From Persicaria tinctoria (taxonomy: Eukaryota > Streptophyta > Magnoliopsida > Caryophyllales > Polygonaceae), in contig JBANSL010000008.1 of NCBI GenBank assembly GCA_037127255.1, positions 39,011,373-39,075,372 of the forward strand: 64,000 nucleotides of DNA. Reading direction: 5' to 3'. The first letter of the stretch is position 1; each line of letters opens with the position of its first letter. The position numbers were made by a program, and so were the translations under genes. The notes beneath the pieces were generated by a model. The model saw only the letters and a list, made by a program, of their open reading frames with translations. It made no database searches and was not told where the DNA came from. Shown here piece by piece: positions 11,448 to 21,269 of this stretch.

Positions 11448-12114
11448 CACAAGTTATTTCATTATCTTTGTTCTTCATTGATTAAGTATTTGCACATGTT
11501 CTCTCTATGACTGATCATCTAGACAAAAACTGCATCTTTACTAGCGATTACTTTCGTAAGATTGGTTTCTTTGTGGCTAGCAAGGGAAATTGATCCCGTG
11601 AAAGCATCAGTTGTCTCTGTAGGATGATGACTATTGGTGTATATTGAGTTCTATAAGATTAGGGTTAGAAGCTCTACAACTTGCAATCTTTTGATTCCTA
11701 ATTGCATTGAATCGATATTGCTAATTGACCAAGCACTTGGATCTTTATGCTGTTCTTTGTTGTATTACATTGAATATAAGTGATTGTCCCTATATTGATC
11801 AATCTATGTAAGACAAGTTGACATAACTTTGATAATAACAATGAAATCATTCCAAGGATCATGAACCCCAACCATTGTCAAGAATTCCAAATGAAGCGTT
11901 TTCCTCATATTATTCCTACTTTGCAATCATTACTTCTTTTGCTTATTTGTTTGTTTCAATTGTTTGCTATAACTTTATTGACATTTGCTTGAGAATAATC
12001 ATAGGAATTACGAATCAATCTTCTCTATGGGATCAACTCCTTACTTTTCTGCTGTATTAATCTTGTTTAGCCTTGAGTTACGATATTATTTTCATTTGGT
12101 GGACCGGAACCAAC
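11448..12114. other. AT-rich intergenic DNA, no gene seen
   Basis: This is the continuation of the sequence interrupted at 7960 by the solo LTR. It is AT-rich, without domains, LTR termini or clear repeats. I see nothing to annotate beyond possible leader sequence of the element that may begin at 7378. Confidence 0.4.
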
Positions 12115-12554
12115 GACAATATTACACTTGGTTAAGAAGTTGCACCAGTAGGCAATTACAAACAACAAAGATATCGCTTCTAAATTGTTGTTACAATATG
12201 TATATAGATGCACGATCTTGAAAACCAACGAAAACCCGTTGCAAAACAGAGAGCTTGAAACATGAAGGTTATGACATGATAAATAATTTATGGAATAGTT
12301 ATGAACAAATTATTTCGTAATTTATACCCAAAATGACAATATTACACTTGGTTAAGAAGTTGCACCAGTAGGCAATTACAAACAACAAAGATATCGCTTC
12401 TAAATTGTTGTTACAATATGTATATAGATGCACGATCTTGAAAACCAACGAAAACCCGTTGCAAAACAGAGAGCTTGAAACATGAAGGTTATGACATGAT
12501 AAATAATTTATGGAATAGTTATGAACAAATTATTTCGTAATTTATACCCAAAAT
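12115..12554. repeat. Perfect tandem duplication, 2 x 220 bp
   Basis: 12115-12334 and 12335-12554 read as the same 220-bp unit, starting GACAATATTACACTTGG and ending TTTATACCCAAAAT, with no difference found by eye. The unit is noncoding and AT-rich. It includes the phrase CTTGAAAACCAACGAAAACCC. No target-site or transposon termini border it. It is either very recent or an assembly duplication. Confidence 0.9.
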
Positions 12555-13389
12555 GAATTCACCGGACGCAAAAACAGACCCCATCGCACGCGTGCCACAA
12601 ACACGGACCACCACCGACGGTGGCGGTGGTGCATGTATGTAAGTCTCTTATTCCATCTTTCAACCATATAGGTACAAGTACCCTTATCAACAACCCTCTC
12701 AAGTCCCTAGAAACCCACAGGGGACAAGAGAAATCTTTAATTACCTTTCATAAAACCCATTTCAAACATCTTCGTCCAACACAATGTAGCATACAATCAA
12801 TAACAACACAAAGGTGCATGATACGGTACATATGGATTTTGGATTGTAAATCCAAACTAGAACACCTCAATGCAAATAGCAGGTAGCTCACCCAGCAGTA
12901 GCTCAGCGAGCAGCAGCAACAACAATGATGAACTGGACGCCGAGGAGACCCACACCGAAGCTGAAGAGGGAAGCCCATCAGCAGCAGCAGCCACACTCCA
13001 GAAGCAAATGACCCCAGGCGACGCCGGACCTCCAGAAAACCCCAACGCATCACACCAGACATGTAGGAACACCAAGCAAAAAGCAAGAACAAGCACGAAG
13101 GGAGAGTGCCACAAACATACTGGCCAAGGGCCAAAAACGAAATGATAATAATGTGAATATCATTAAACGGGGTACAAAAGCATACAAGCTCCACCCAAGG
13201 CATAACAACACAACATAAGTAAATAAGAGAAGTGCAAAGAAAACCCAGGCGAGGGTTAGGCAAGCAGGCAACACGCCACACAAAGGAGCATAAGGGGTGC
13301 AACACGCCAAAAGACGGGGAGTAAAACCGACAGACATACTCGAACCAAAAACACCCATCTCGGACACCAAAAGTATGGTGTATCATCAT
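12555..13389. other. 3' flank of the LINE ORF1-like gene; Ser/Glu-rich open frame of unknown status
   Basis: On the minus strand 13389-13141 looks like the 3' UTR of the LINE-like gene that ends at 13392 (T/G-rich, ending TTTAATGATATTCACATTATTATC). On the + strand 12870-13145 is an open frame rich in Ser, Glu and Ala with a run of CAG/AGC triplets (12890-13000). I cannot assign it to a family, and it may be only low-complexity DNA. No ORF2 (endonuclease/RT) of a LINE is present. Confidence 0.35.
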
Positions 13390-13424
13390 AATTAGTTTTT
13401 ATGCTTCTTCGGGTGGGATGATGC
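13390..13424 (-). pseudogene. C-terminal codons of the LINE ORF1-like gene, separated by the Athila insertion
   Basis: These few codons (SHPKKHKN and a TAA stop on the minus strand, ending at about 13392) continue in frame from the sequence at 29547 once the 13425-29541 element and one copy of its GATGC target duplication are removed. They are the natural end of the zinc-knuckle protein annotated at 29547-30447. Confidence 0.6.
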
Positions 13425-15274
13425 TGTTGTTGCAGGAGGATGGTCAAGTATGAAATATAAATAAAATATAAACCAAACTGACTTCTTGTCTCAACAAATA
13501 AATACAAGATTTCCTCCCGTTGTAGTAGAAGGTAGTCAGGATCGTATCCACGAGGAAGCTTGTCAGCACCCGCCTTTTCAGTTCCAAATCTCAGCGAAAT
13601 CGACCAGAAGCGTACTCGACTTCGAGTAAGGTACTCGACTTCGACTAGGCTGTCAACCGAAATAGAAATAGAAACAAAACAACAAATGAAAACCAACAGA
13701 AAGTACTCGACCTCGACTGATCCTACTTGACGTCGACCAAGTCGTACTCGATGTCGACCAAGCTTTGTCGATTTTGAGTGAAAACAGAAACGAAAACCAA
13801 AACTTTAAATTGCATAAAACTGAAAGTAAACACGAAATTTGTAATAAAAAATTAATAAACTAAAGCACTTCCAAGATCAGGGTTTCAACACCACAACGAT
13901 AACCATACAAAGTAACACATAAAGGCATAAAAGATCATGCTTTTCATCAAATAACTTTCGTTATTAACAAATAGGAATATAGAGGCTTTCGCATAAACCC
14001 TAATTGTTACTAACCCTTTTCGCATAATTAATCCAAGTTGCATTAAGATCACTTTTGCTTCAATAACACAAACAAGGATCACCTTCAACTTTCGCAAAAG
14101 AATCATGCTCATAGGGATTGAAGACGAATTGCATCAAAAGATTGTACCTTTACCGCATCACCTTACCTAGCCACCGACGGGCTCACCCCGACCTTAGAAG
14201 TTGGGTGACTACTCGCTCTTCATTATCAAGAAACTCATCAAATCACAAAAGAAACTTAATTGCATTGAATTAAATAAAAGAAAGCTTACAACCGAACAAG
14301 CCAAATCCGCTCTCCCCTTTCCACCTTGCTCTCGCCACAAGCGCTCTCTCTCTCTCCTACTTACTTGTTCTCTCTAGAATTGAATTGGAATAATATGCCT
14401 AATGCTCAGCCCCTAAGGCTTTATTTATAGGCTTCCAGTCCTTGCTAATCAAGGTAGGAAACTATATCTATATCTAAACTTTCTATCTAATAACATAAAG
14501 ATAAAACATTATGATAAAGGAAATAAAGATAATGTGGATAAATCCCTTCCATCTTGATATATCTTCTCTTGATTAGATAAAATATCTTGTTCCTTTCCTT
14601 GCAAGTAATCTATCTTCTCCATACTCCACTCGATCTCGGACTCGAATTCGGCCACTGAATCGTACTCGACTTCGACTAGAGTTAGTCGATGTCGACTGGA
14701 ACTTTTCCTCCTGGGTTGCACTCGAGCTCGGACACCTTTTGGACTCGACATGTGTACTCGACTTCGAGTAGGTGTACTCGACATCGAGTAGCTCTAGGCT
14801 CTCGAGTGGCTCTGCTCGACTCCGGGTGAACTTCTGGCTTCTGGTGTACTCGACTTCGACTAGACGTGGTCGACGTCGAGTAGAGCTGTCGGCTTTCAGC
14901 ATTCTGCTCTGTTCTTGAAACGCACTTTCTCGAGTCCTCGTTCGTCGTATTGACGCATATGACCATGCGTTGGAAAGCTCTTTTCGAGGGCTACAACTCT
15001 CATGAAGGCATAAAAGCTTGATTCAGAATGATGGACGGTGAAAAATGGTGTTTTCCTCCGGCTACACCATCCTTAGCTTCTTCATGACTTTCCTTGAAGC
15101 TCCAAAGTGCGTCCGATTTCTGCGAAATATAAAAAAAAACTTGTGTAGACCTCCATATATTTCAAATAAATGTAAACTACACAGATTCTGTATTATTCTA
15201 ACCCAAATGTATGAAAGGCATGCAGAAATCGATATAAAAGTAAGTGTAAAACATGGCAATTTAGGCTCGCATCA
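13425..15274 (-). repeat. 3' LTR of the Athila-like element
   Basis: This 1850-bp LTR begins TGTTGTTGCAGGAGG and ends GGCTCGCATCA on the + strand; in element orientation it is TGATGCGAGCC...CAACA. It carries TCGA boxes at about 13600-13780 and 14630-14890 and a TATA-like CTATAAATAAAG on the minus strand at 14420-14431. It aligns throughout with the second LTR, with scattered substitutions and small indels. Confidence 0.85.
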
Positions 15275-15404
15275 AACACCTCATACTTAAGCTTGCTTGT
15301 CCTCAAGAAATACTTTTAATTGTCATTCAGGGGAAGAAATCAAAACACTCAACATATTAGATTCATTGCCATATGTCCCCGCAATCAATTACCAACCTCG
15401 AAAA
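15275..15404 (-). other. PPT-proximal end of the Athila-like interior
   Basis: Next to the 3' LTR the minus strand reads GAGGACAAGC followed by AAGCTTAAGTATGAGGTGTT just before the LTR start. This resembles the GGACAAGCAA...TTAAGT tract that precedes the LTR in Athila/Tat elements and probably acts as the polypurine tract, although it is not strictly purine. The rest up to the hAT insertion is noncoding. Confidence 0.45.
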
Positions 15405-16017
15405 TAGGGATGGCAATTTCACCCGCATCCGACGGATATCCGTCTCACCCGACCCGAAAAAGTGGGTGAAAATCCGAAATAAAGTGGATATTAAATGGGT
15501 GGTGGGTGAACGGGTGATGGGTCGGGTCGGATTCGGGTGAAGACATTCCTCATCCATCACCCGGCCCATCACTCGATCCGTCACCCGACTTATATTATAT
15601 AATTAAATTTTATATGTAAAATTACCAATATACCCCTTAAACCTAACTCAAAATACCTATCAAATAATTAAAATAGAAATATCTTGTCATAAGTGAGTTA
15701 TACAATTTTTATTTGAAGATATGCAATGTAATTAGCTTCTAATTAAAATGGAAACGTGAATGCAATGGGCTCGTAATTAATGTTTATTCGTCGATGTGTT
15801 CGACATATGTTTTTCAATAAATATTTTGATGAATTTGATGTCTTGTATTTCACCCGAATTATCACCCGATCCACCCGATTACCCGATGGGTGATGGGTGG
15901 ACGGGACGGGTGAAATATTTGGTGGGTGATGGGTCGGGTAGGGTGAAGGGTTTTGAGTGGTGGGTCGGGTGACGGAAGTAGATCATCCACCCATCACCCG
16001 ACCCATTGCCATCCCTA
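15405..16017. mobile_element. Non-autonomous hAT element (MITE), 613 bp
   Basis: The termini are inverted repeats TAGGGATGGCAAT (15405) and ATTGCCATCCCTA (ending 16017), flanked by the exact 8-bp duplication CTCGAAAA (15397-15404 and 16018-16025). TAG-type TIRs with an 8-bp TSD are diagnostic of hAT transposons. The subterminal regions are dense in GGGTGATGGGTCGGGT-like words on both sides (15485-15590 and 15845-16010), while the centre is AT-rich. There is no transposase frame, so it is non-autonomous. It inserted in the interior of the Athila-like element. Confidence 0.92.
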
Positions 16018-16025
16018 CTCGAAAA

Positions 16026-16752
16026 TGTACTAGTGTCACAAATCCATGCATGTGCAATAAAAAGCAACATCTACTCACAAAAGGAGGGTTATGCAAAATA
16101 ATTCATTTGTGACAAAGCATTAATAATCAAGAAGACTTTAATTTAAGCTCAATAAGGAGTAGATTTGATAAAAGACTTAAGGTGGGCAAATGTTTGGGCA
16201 ATGTGGTGGTAATGATCCGGGAAAATGGAGTACTTTCCAAAATAGACATGCATAAGCAATTCAAGAAATAATTCACAAATATATGAAATATGCACAGAGT
16301 AAGCCCTTCCCCCACCCCATACTTAAACATTACAGTGTTCTCACTGTATAAAAACAAGGGTGTGCTGATCGTCAGAAATCGAGTGCAATGTGGCTGCAAA
16401 GGTGATCAACATCGAGGAAGATCTAGTCGACTTCGAGTAGGTGTGGTCGACATCGAGTACGCTTACTCGACTTCGAGTACAGTGAAACCTCCAGAGTGAT
16501 CCTCTCGACCACAAGCTCCTTTTTGCTCGAGATGTGTGGTCGACGTCGAGTACGCTTACTCGACTTCGAGTAATCTTCAGCTTCTCTCACCTGCAAGATT
16601 CGTTAGACGGAAAATATCCACAATAGAAAAACTTTAAAAATAGTGTCCAAAACCAAAAACCAAAAACAGCAATATCCAAAAATCCCAAAAAGTAAATGTT
16701 TATTTACAAGTTATAGACTTTATAGTCGCTAGGCCGACTTCCTCCGTTAAGC
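16026..16752 (-). other. Noncoding interior of the Athila-like element with TCGA boxes
   Basis: The segment runs between the hAT insertion and the GPF-tail open frame. It holds palindromic TCGA boxes at 16410-16580, including near-perfect TACTCGACTTCGAGTA units. I find no coding domain. Confidence 0.5.
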
Positions 16753-17313
16753 TCAAGGTGGCATCTGCAAGGCCCATGTAGCTTGGGCTTCAAACATGAC
16801 TCCATTCTTGTCCATCAGCTGCAATCCTCCTGAATGGATCTTGTTCACAGTGAAGGGTCCCATCTTCTTCTTGGTAAATTTGTTGGAAAACCAATGATCC
16901 TTTGATTTAGAGACATAGACCATGTCTCCCACTTCATATTCCTTTGGATCGTCATCGAAAACCCTGCACAATCGCACATACCAAGGCAAACCTCTCCCAT
17001 GTATAGATAGATCTTTAATTGAAATAGGAGAAGAGATGTCCATACCTTGGCTTACCTTCGCAGAATCGGAATTTGGGACCTCAGGTTCTACTCGACGTCG
17101 AGTAGAAGTGGTCGACGTCGAGTACGTTGCTGCGTCTGGTGGACTGCTCGTCGAGGATGGAGATGTCGAGGACCCATGTGTCTGGTCGACGTCGAGTAAG
17201 GTACTCGACGTTGAGTACATTTTTTGCTCTGATGGGTTGCTCGTCGAGGAAGAAGGAGTCGAGGAAGAAGGGTTCTGGTCGACGTCGAGTAGGTTACTCG
17301 ACGTCGAGTACAC
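16753..17313 (-). pseudogene. YSTSS/LLDVDQ repeat region plus GPF-type integrase C-terminal domain
   Basis: This minus-strand open frame starts with two copies of YSTSS(N/T)LLDVDQ. Each is encoded by a palindromic TCGA box, and Ser/Thr/Pro-rich linkers separate them. After about residue 125 it has YEVGDMVYVSKSK and KKKMGPFTVNKIHSGG, an integrase C-terminal (GPF/Y) module, and ends ALQMPP shortly before a stop. This module normally lies at the end of the pol polyprotein, so its presence right after gag-protease suggests that RT, RNase H and the integrase core were deleted between them. The frame differs from the upstream gag-protease frame and overlaps it by about 226 bp. Whether it is translated is unknown. 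Confidence 0.55.
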
Positions 17314-20080
17314 CTCGGCCTCGGGGGTGTAGTCGATTTTGATGCAGTCGGTGGAGTGCTCGGGATCTGGTCGACGTCGAATAGGGTACTCGACGTCGAG
17401 TACCTCTGGTCGACATCGACCCCATACTTAGTACCTGACAATGATTCTGAATAAAAGTTAGTCGAAATCGACTTACCTTGGCCGACATCGAGTAGATCGT
17501 CTGTCTCCTCGTTCAGAATTGCCATGATCTCTTCCACCCGGGCTTCCATAGCTCGCTTCTCTAGCTCATCGGGGGTCATATTTCTTACCTTAGGCTCCCC
17601 GAAAGTGATGTACCTGGCTGATATAGACTTGACCTCTTCCATGGGACCTGTGTGCCTTTCAGTTTTATTAAAAGAGTACTCAATTACCTCATCGCTGATG
17701 TTGAAAGTGAGCACTCCCTTCCTTACGCTTATGTTGGCATCCACCGTCGCCAAGAAGGTCCTTCCTAATATAATTTGACAAGCAGGATCATCTGCCATAT
17801 CAATAACTAAGAAATCAGCAGGGACGAAAAACTTACCTACTTGTACTGGCACATTATCCACCATGCCTGTTGGGATGACCACCGTGTTGTTTGCCATATA
17901 AAGCTTAGCATCCATAGGCTCTAGGGCACCTATCTTAATCTTGGACCATATTGATAGAGGCATTATACTGACACTGGCTCCAAGATCACATAAAACATTA
18001 AATTTATATTGACCGAATCCAATCGTTATAGCAAACTTACCTGGATCTGGCCTTTTCTCAAGTACGTTCATCTGGATGCACTCCTCTGCGATCTCAGCCA
18101 TTGACCGCTTCTTGCTCAGAATCTCCTTAAGGAACTTGACATAGGATGGCATCTCATTAAGAGCTTTTGTTAAGGTAATAGTGACATTGAGTCGTTGAAG
18201 CATCTTAATGAAGCGTTGAAACTTCTTCTCTACTGGATCCTTTGGAGATTTCGTCAGGAAAGGGAGCTTCTTCTTTGCCGGAGGTGCTGAGGAGTGGTTG
18301 ACAGGGGTAGAAAGCTGGTCCACGTCAAGTACGGGCTGGTCGACGTCGAGTACGGGCTGGTCGACATCGACTACTGTAGTCGACTTTGGGTTGGGCGCAG
18401 AATTCTGGTCGAAGTCGAGTTGGTGCTAGTCGATGTCGAGCAGATTATGGTCGACTTCGAGGGGCTTGGTCGACGTCGAGGAGTCTTCTACAACTTCTCT
18501 TTTTGTGTTGGGCTCGGGCGTTTGCATCTGTCGCCCACTCCTTAGGTTCATTGCAGCTACCTGTCCTGTAGATTTACCTTTAGGATTAGGTTTAGAGGAT
18601 CCAGGGAGCGTTCCTGATTGTTTCGGGACGGCTGTCGCCAGCTGGCTAATTTGTATGTCAATCGATTTCCGCCATATATCGATTTCCCCAAGCCTAGAGT
18701 TCACACCATGCATCTGAGTGTAGATGGAATTGAAGGACTGCTTGGTGTCTGAATGGTTACTCCGCATCTCCTCAAGGATGGTTTGCATGTCATCCTTCTT
18801 ACCTTCTCTGTCAGGGTGACCATGAGCTCTGTATGGAGGGGGGTTCTGATGCTGGGGCTGGCGATAGTAGCTCCATTTCTGGTTCTGATGTGTCCCTGAG
18901 TAGTGTCCCCCTGCGTACCTTACCTCCTCGTGGGTCTCTACTTCATGTACTTGATCGACGTGCGGGCACGCAGTAGTGTTGTGCCTTACAGACCCACATT
19001 CCAAACAAGGCTGATTCTTAGAGAGGAATTTAACTTGTTTGGTAAGACTACGTACCTGATCATTGTGGAACTGCTATCTGACGTCTGGATCAACTTCCTT
19101 TGATGGCACATACACCGACATAGATGGGGCAGACCTTTCATACCTTTCGTCGGAAGCGGCCGCAGAAGTCCCATAAGTGTTGTCATAGTTAGCCAGTGTC
19201 TCAAATACCTCCCATGCACGGCGTGGAGTGTATCCAAGATACTCATAGTTGGTGTAGTTGTCGATCCGATCCTTAGTAGGTGCATCCATGCAGTTGAAGA
19301 TGATCTCCTGGATGACGTAGGGCGGCTAGCCATGAGTATGACAGGATTTCAGAAGCCTCTTGTAGCGCTCCTAGACTTGTGCAAGTGGTTCCCCTGGCTT
19401 TTGTCTGAAAGCCATGATTTGTTGTCTGAGAGCAGCTGTCTTTGTAGGAGAAAAGAACTTGTTGAGGAACAGGTCCTGTAGCTCATTCCATGTGCGAATT
19501 GATCGTGCAGGCAATCCTTCCAGCCATTGTTGGGCTATTCCTGCAAGGGACCAACGAAAAGCCTTTAGTTTCATGTATTCAAGATTAGTACCATCAGCTA
19601 TAGCTTCGCATAAGTCTATAAAAGTGGTGACATGCTCTAAAGGACATTCATTTATTCTTCCCCTAAATTGACTCCTTCTAATTTCAGTAATAAAAGAAGG
19701 ACGAATTTCATAGTTAATAGCGGGAAGAATGATCGCTGATTCTGGAACTTCCAAAGCAGGATGCAGATATTCTTTTGCGTTAGCTGGTATATGCCCCATC
19801 CGCTCCTCAAGTTACCTTCTCGCGTTGACCTCGCGATCTACCCTTGCTTCCCACTGTTGCTGGTTCTGTGCATATTCCGCCTCTCGTCGGGCGTGTTCAG
19901 CTTCTCTGGTGGTGAATGCCTCAATTTGTCGGCAGAGTTGCTCAAGCTTCTGTGTAGGTGTGAGCTGGCCCACGTTCTCTCGGATGTTGAAATGAGTCTC
20001 CTCCTAAGCCTTTACTGAAGATGGAAAAACCGCTCAGGCTCGAGAATTAGGTCTATAGGCGTGCGATCAGTTCTTCGCAT
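17088..20080 (-). pseudogene. gag-pr: Athila-type gag-protease polyprotein, interrupted
   Basis: The likely start is the ATG at 20080 (MRRTDRTPIDLILEPERFF), the usual opening of Athila gag; a frameshift follows within about 60 bp. The gag core is at 19799-19371 (EIRRSQFRG, FRWSLAGIAQQWLEGLP, WNELQDLFLNKFFSPTKTAALRQQI). In-frame stops follow at about 19371, 19325 and 19074, the first at a position where the family has Trp. A CCHC zinc knuckle (CLECGSVRHNTTAC) lies near 19005. The aspartic protease is at about 18060-17680, with CDLGASVSIMPLS as the catalytic stretch and IILGRTFLATV as the flap/ILG motif. A further stop is at 18426. Downstream of the protease, the reading frame runs through TCGA boxes into a Ser/Arg-rich tail. 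The product cannot be made in full without readthrough. Confidence 0.75.
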
Positions 20081-20179
20081 GCACCTGAAAACCAAAAAGA
20101 AAAAGCATGTAAAAAGGAACTAGAAATAAAAAAAAATATAAAGAAAAGAAATAGAATTAAAAAGGGCGCGATTATTGGC

Positions 20180-20198
20180 TTCCCCGACAACGGCGCCA
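20180..20198 (-). other. Primer binding site, tRNA-Asp type (Athila-like element)
   Basis: On the minus strand, three bases after the 5' LTR end, the sequence is TGGCGCCGTTGTCGGGGAA. This matches the PBS complementary to tRNA-Asp that is characteristic of Athila-type gypsy elements. It fixes the LTR boundary at 20202 and the element's orientation. Confidence 0.85.
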
Positions 20199-20449
20199 AT
20201 TTGTTGTTTGCATGAGGATGGTCAAGTATGAAATATAAATAAAATAAAAACCAAACTGACTCCCTGTCTCAGCAAATAAATACAAGACTTCCTCCCGTTG
20301 TAGAAGAAGGTAGTCAGGATCGTATCCACGAGGAAGCGTGTCAGCGCCCGTCTTTTCAGTTCCAAATCTCAGCGAAATCGACGAGAAGCGTACTCGACTT
20401 CGAGTAAGGTACTCGACTTCGACTAGGCTGTCGAACAAAACAGAAATAG

Positions 20450-21269
20450 TGATGCGGGGTTAGCCGCTGTTTTCCCGACCTTCTTGACGTTGTGGACTCA
20501 GACTCACAAGAACACAAAGAAATGGCACAAGTGAGACAAGAAACGCAGCAAGGCTGGATCAAGTCAAAGGAGAAAACAGAACAAAATAAAGGAAAATGAA
20601 AGGGAAAGATAGGAGGAATCAACCTTGATGAACAACAAGAAGACCCATTGGGACAATGCACCAAGAACCAACTTGAATGACACCAAAACCAACCCTATAC
20701 AACCTTACACAACCATGGCTGGCCATGGAAGCACAAGGAGGAGGTCCGTGCTCATCTCGGAATCACCAATCTTCGGGAAATTGACAAAACCAAGAACAAC
20801 CGAACTAGATGCAACACACATGCACACAAGGCATGAAGCTCTCACCTTTGGAGAGTGAAACAAACTAGGTTTTCATAAACAAGATTCAAAAGTGTCTTCA
20901 AATGAGAGTTTACAAGGCTTAAATAGGAGAGGAAATCAGCCCAAAAGCAAAGGCCCAAAAACACAAGATCTCAACAAGTCCAACTAAACCCAAACAAAGG
21001 CCCAAAACTCTAAGTCCAAAACAAGCAAGCAAATGAAAGGCTAAGTATGGGTGGTGGCTGAATCACTCTTAGTCGAACCCGAGAATGGTGCGGTTTCCAG
21101 CAATGTGATGATGTCATCCTCGGGCTCCTTTGGTAGCACCAACTTCATATGGTGGATGATGAAAGCGTTAAGTTCATCTCTTATCTTTTTAGCTCGTGAC
21201 CTAGTGATAGGTCCATCTCCATCTCCGAAATGAGGGGCATCGGGTGATTCTTGGGATGGTCCTCCATCA
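20450..21269 (-). repeat. 3' LTR of the CRM-like element (820 bp)
   Basis: On the + strand it begins TGATGCGGGGTTAGCCGC and ends GGTCCTCCATCA. Its inner 229 bp encode the C-terminal 75 residues and the stop codon of the polyprotein (stop at 21041). Confidence 0.95.

Noticed and set aside
12748..13389. 213-residue Cys/Phe/Leu-rich minus-strand frame
   Set aside because: It is low-complexity, reads through UTR-like T/G-rich DNA and matches no known fold; the opposite strand is also open over the GC-rich part.
13600..18480. Regularly recurring TCGA boxes as a CRISPR-like array
   Set aside because: The units are palindromic, irregularly spaced, partly coding, and sit in retrotransposon LTRs of a plant genome; no cas genes exist.
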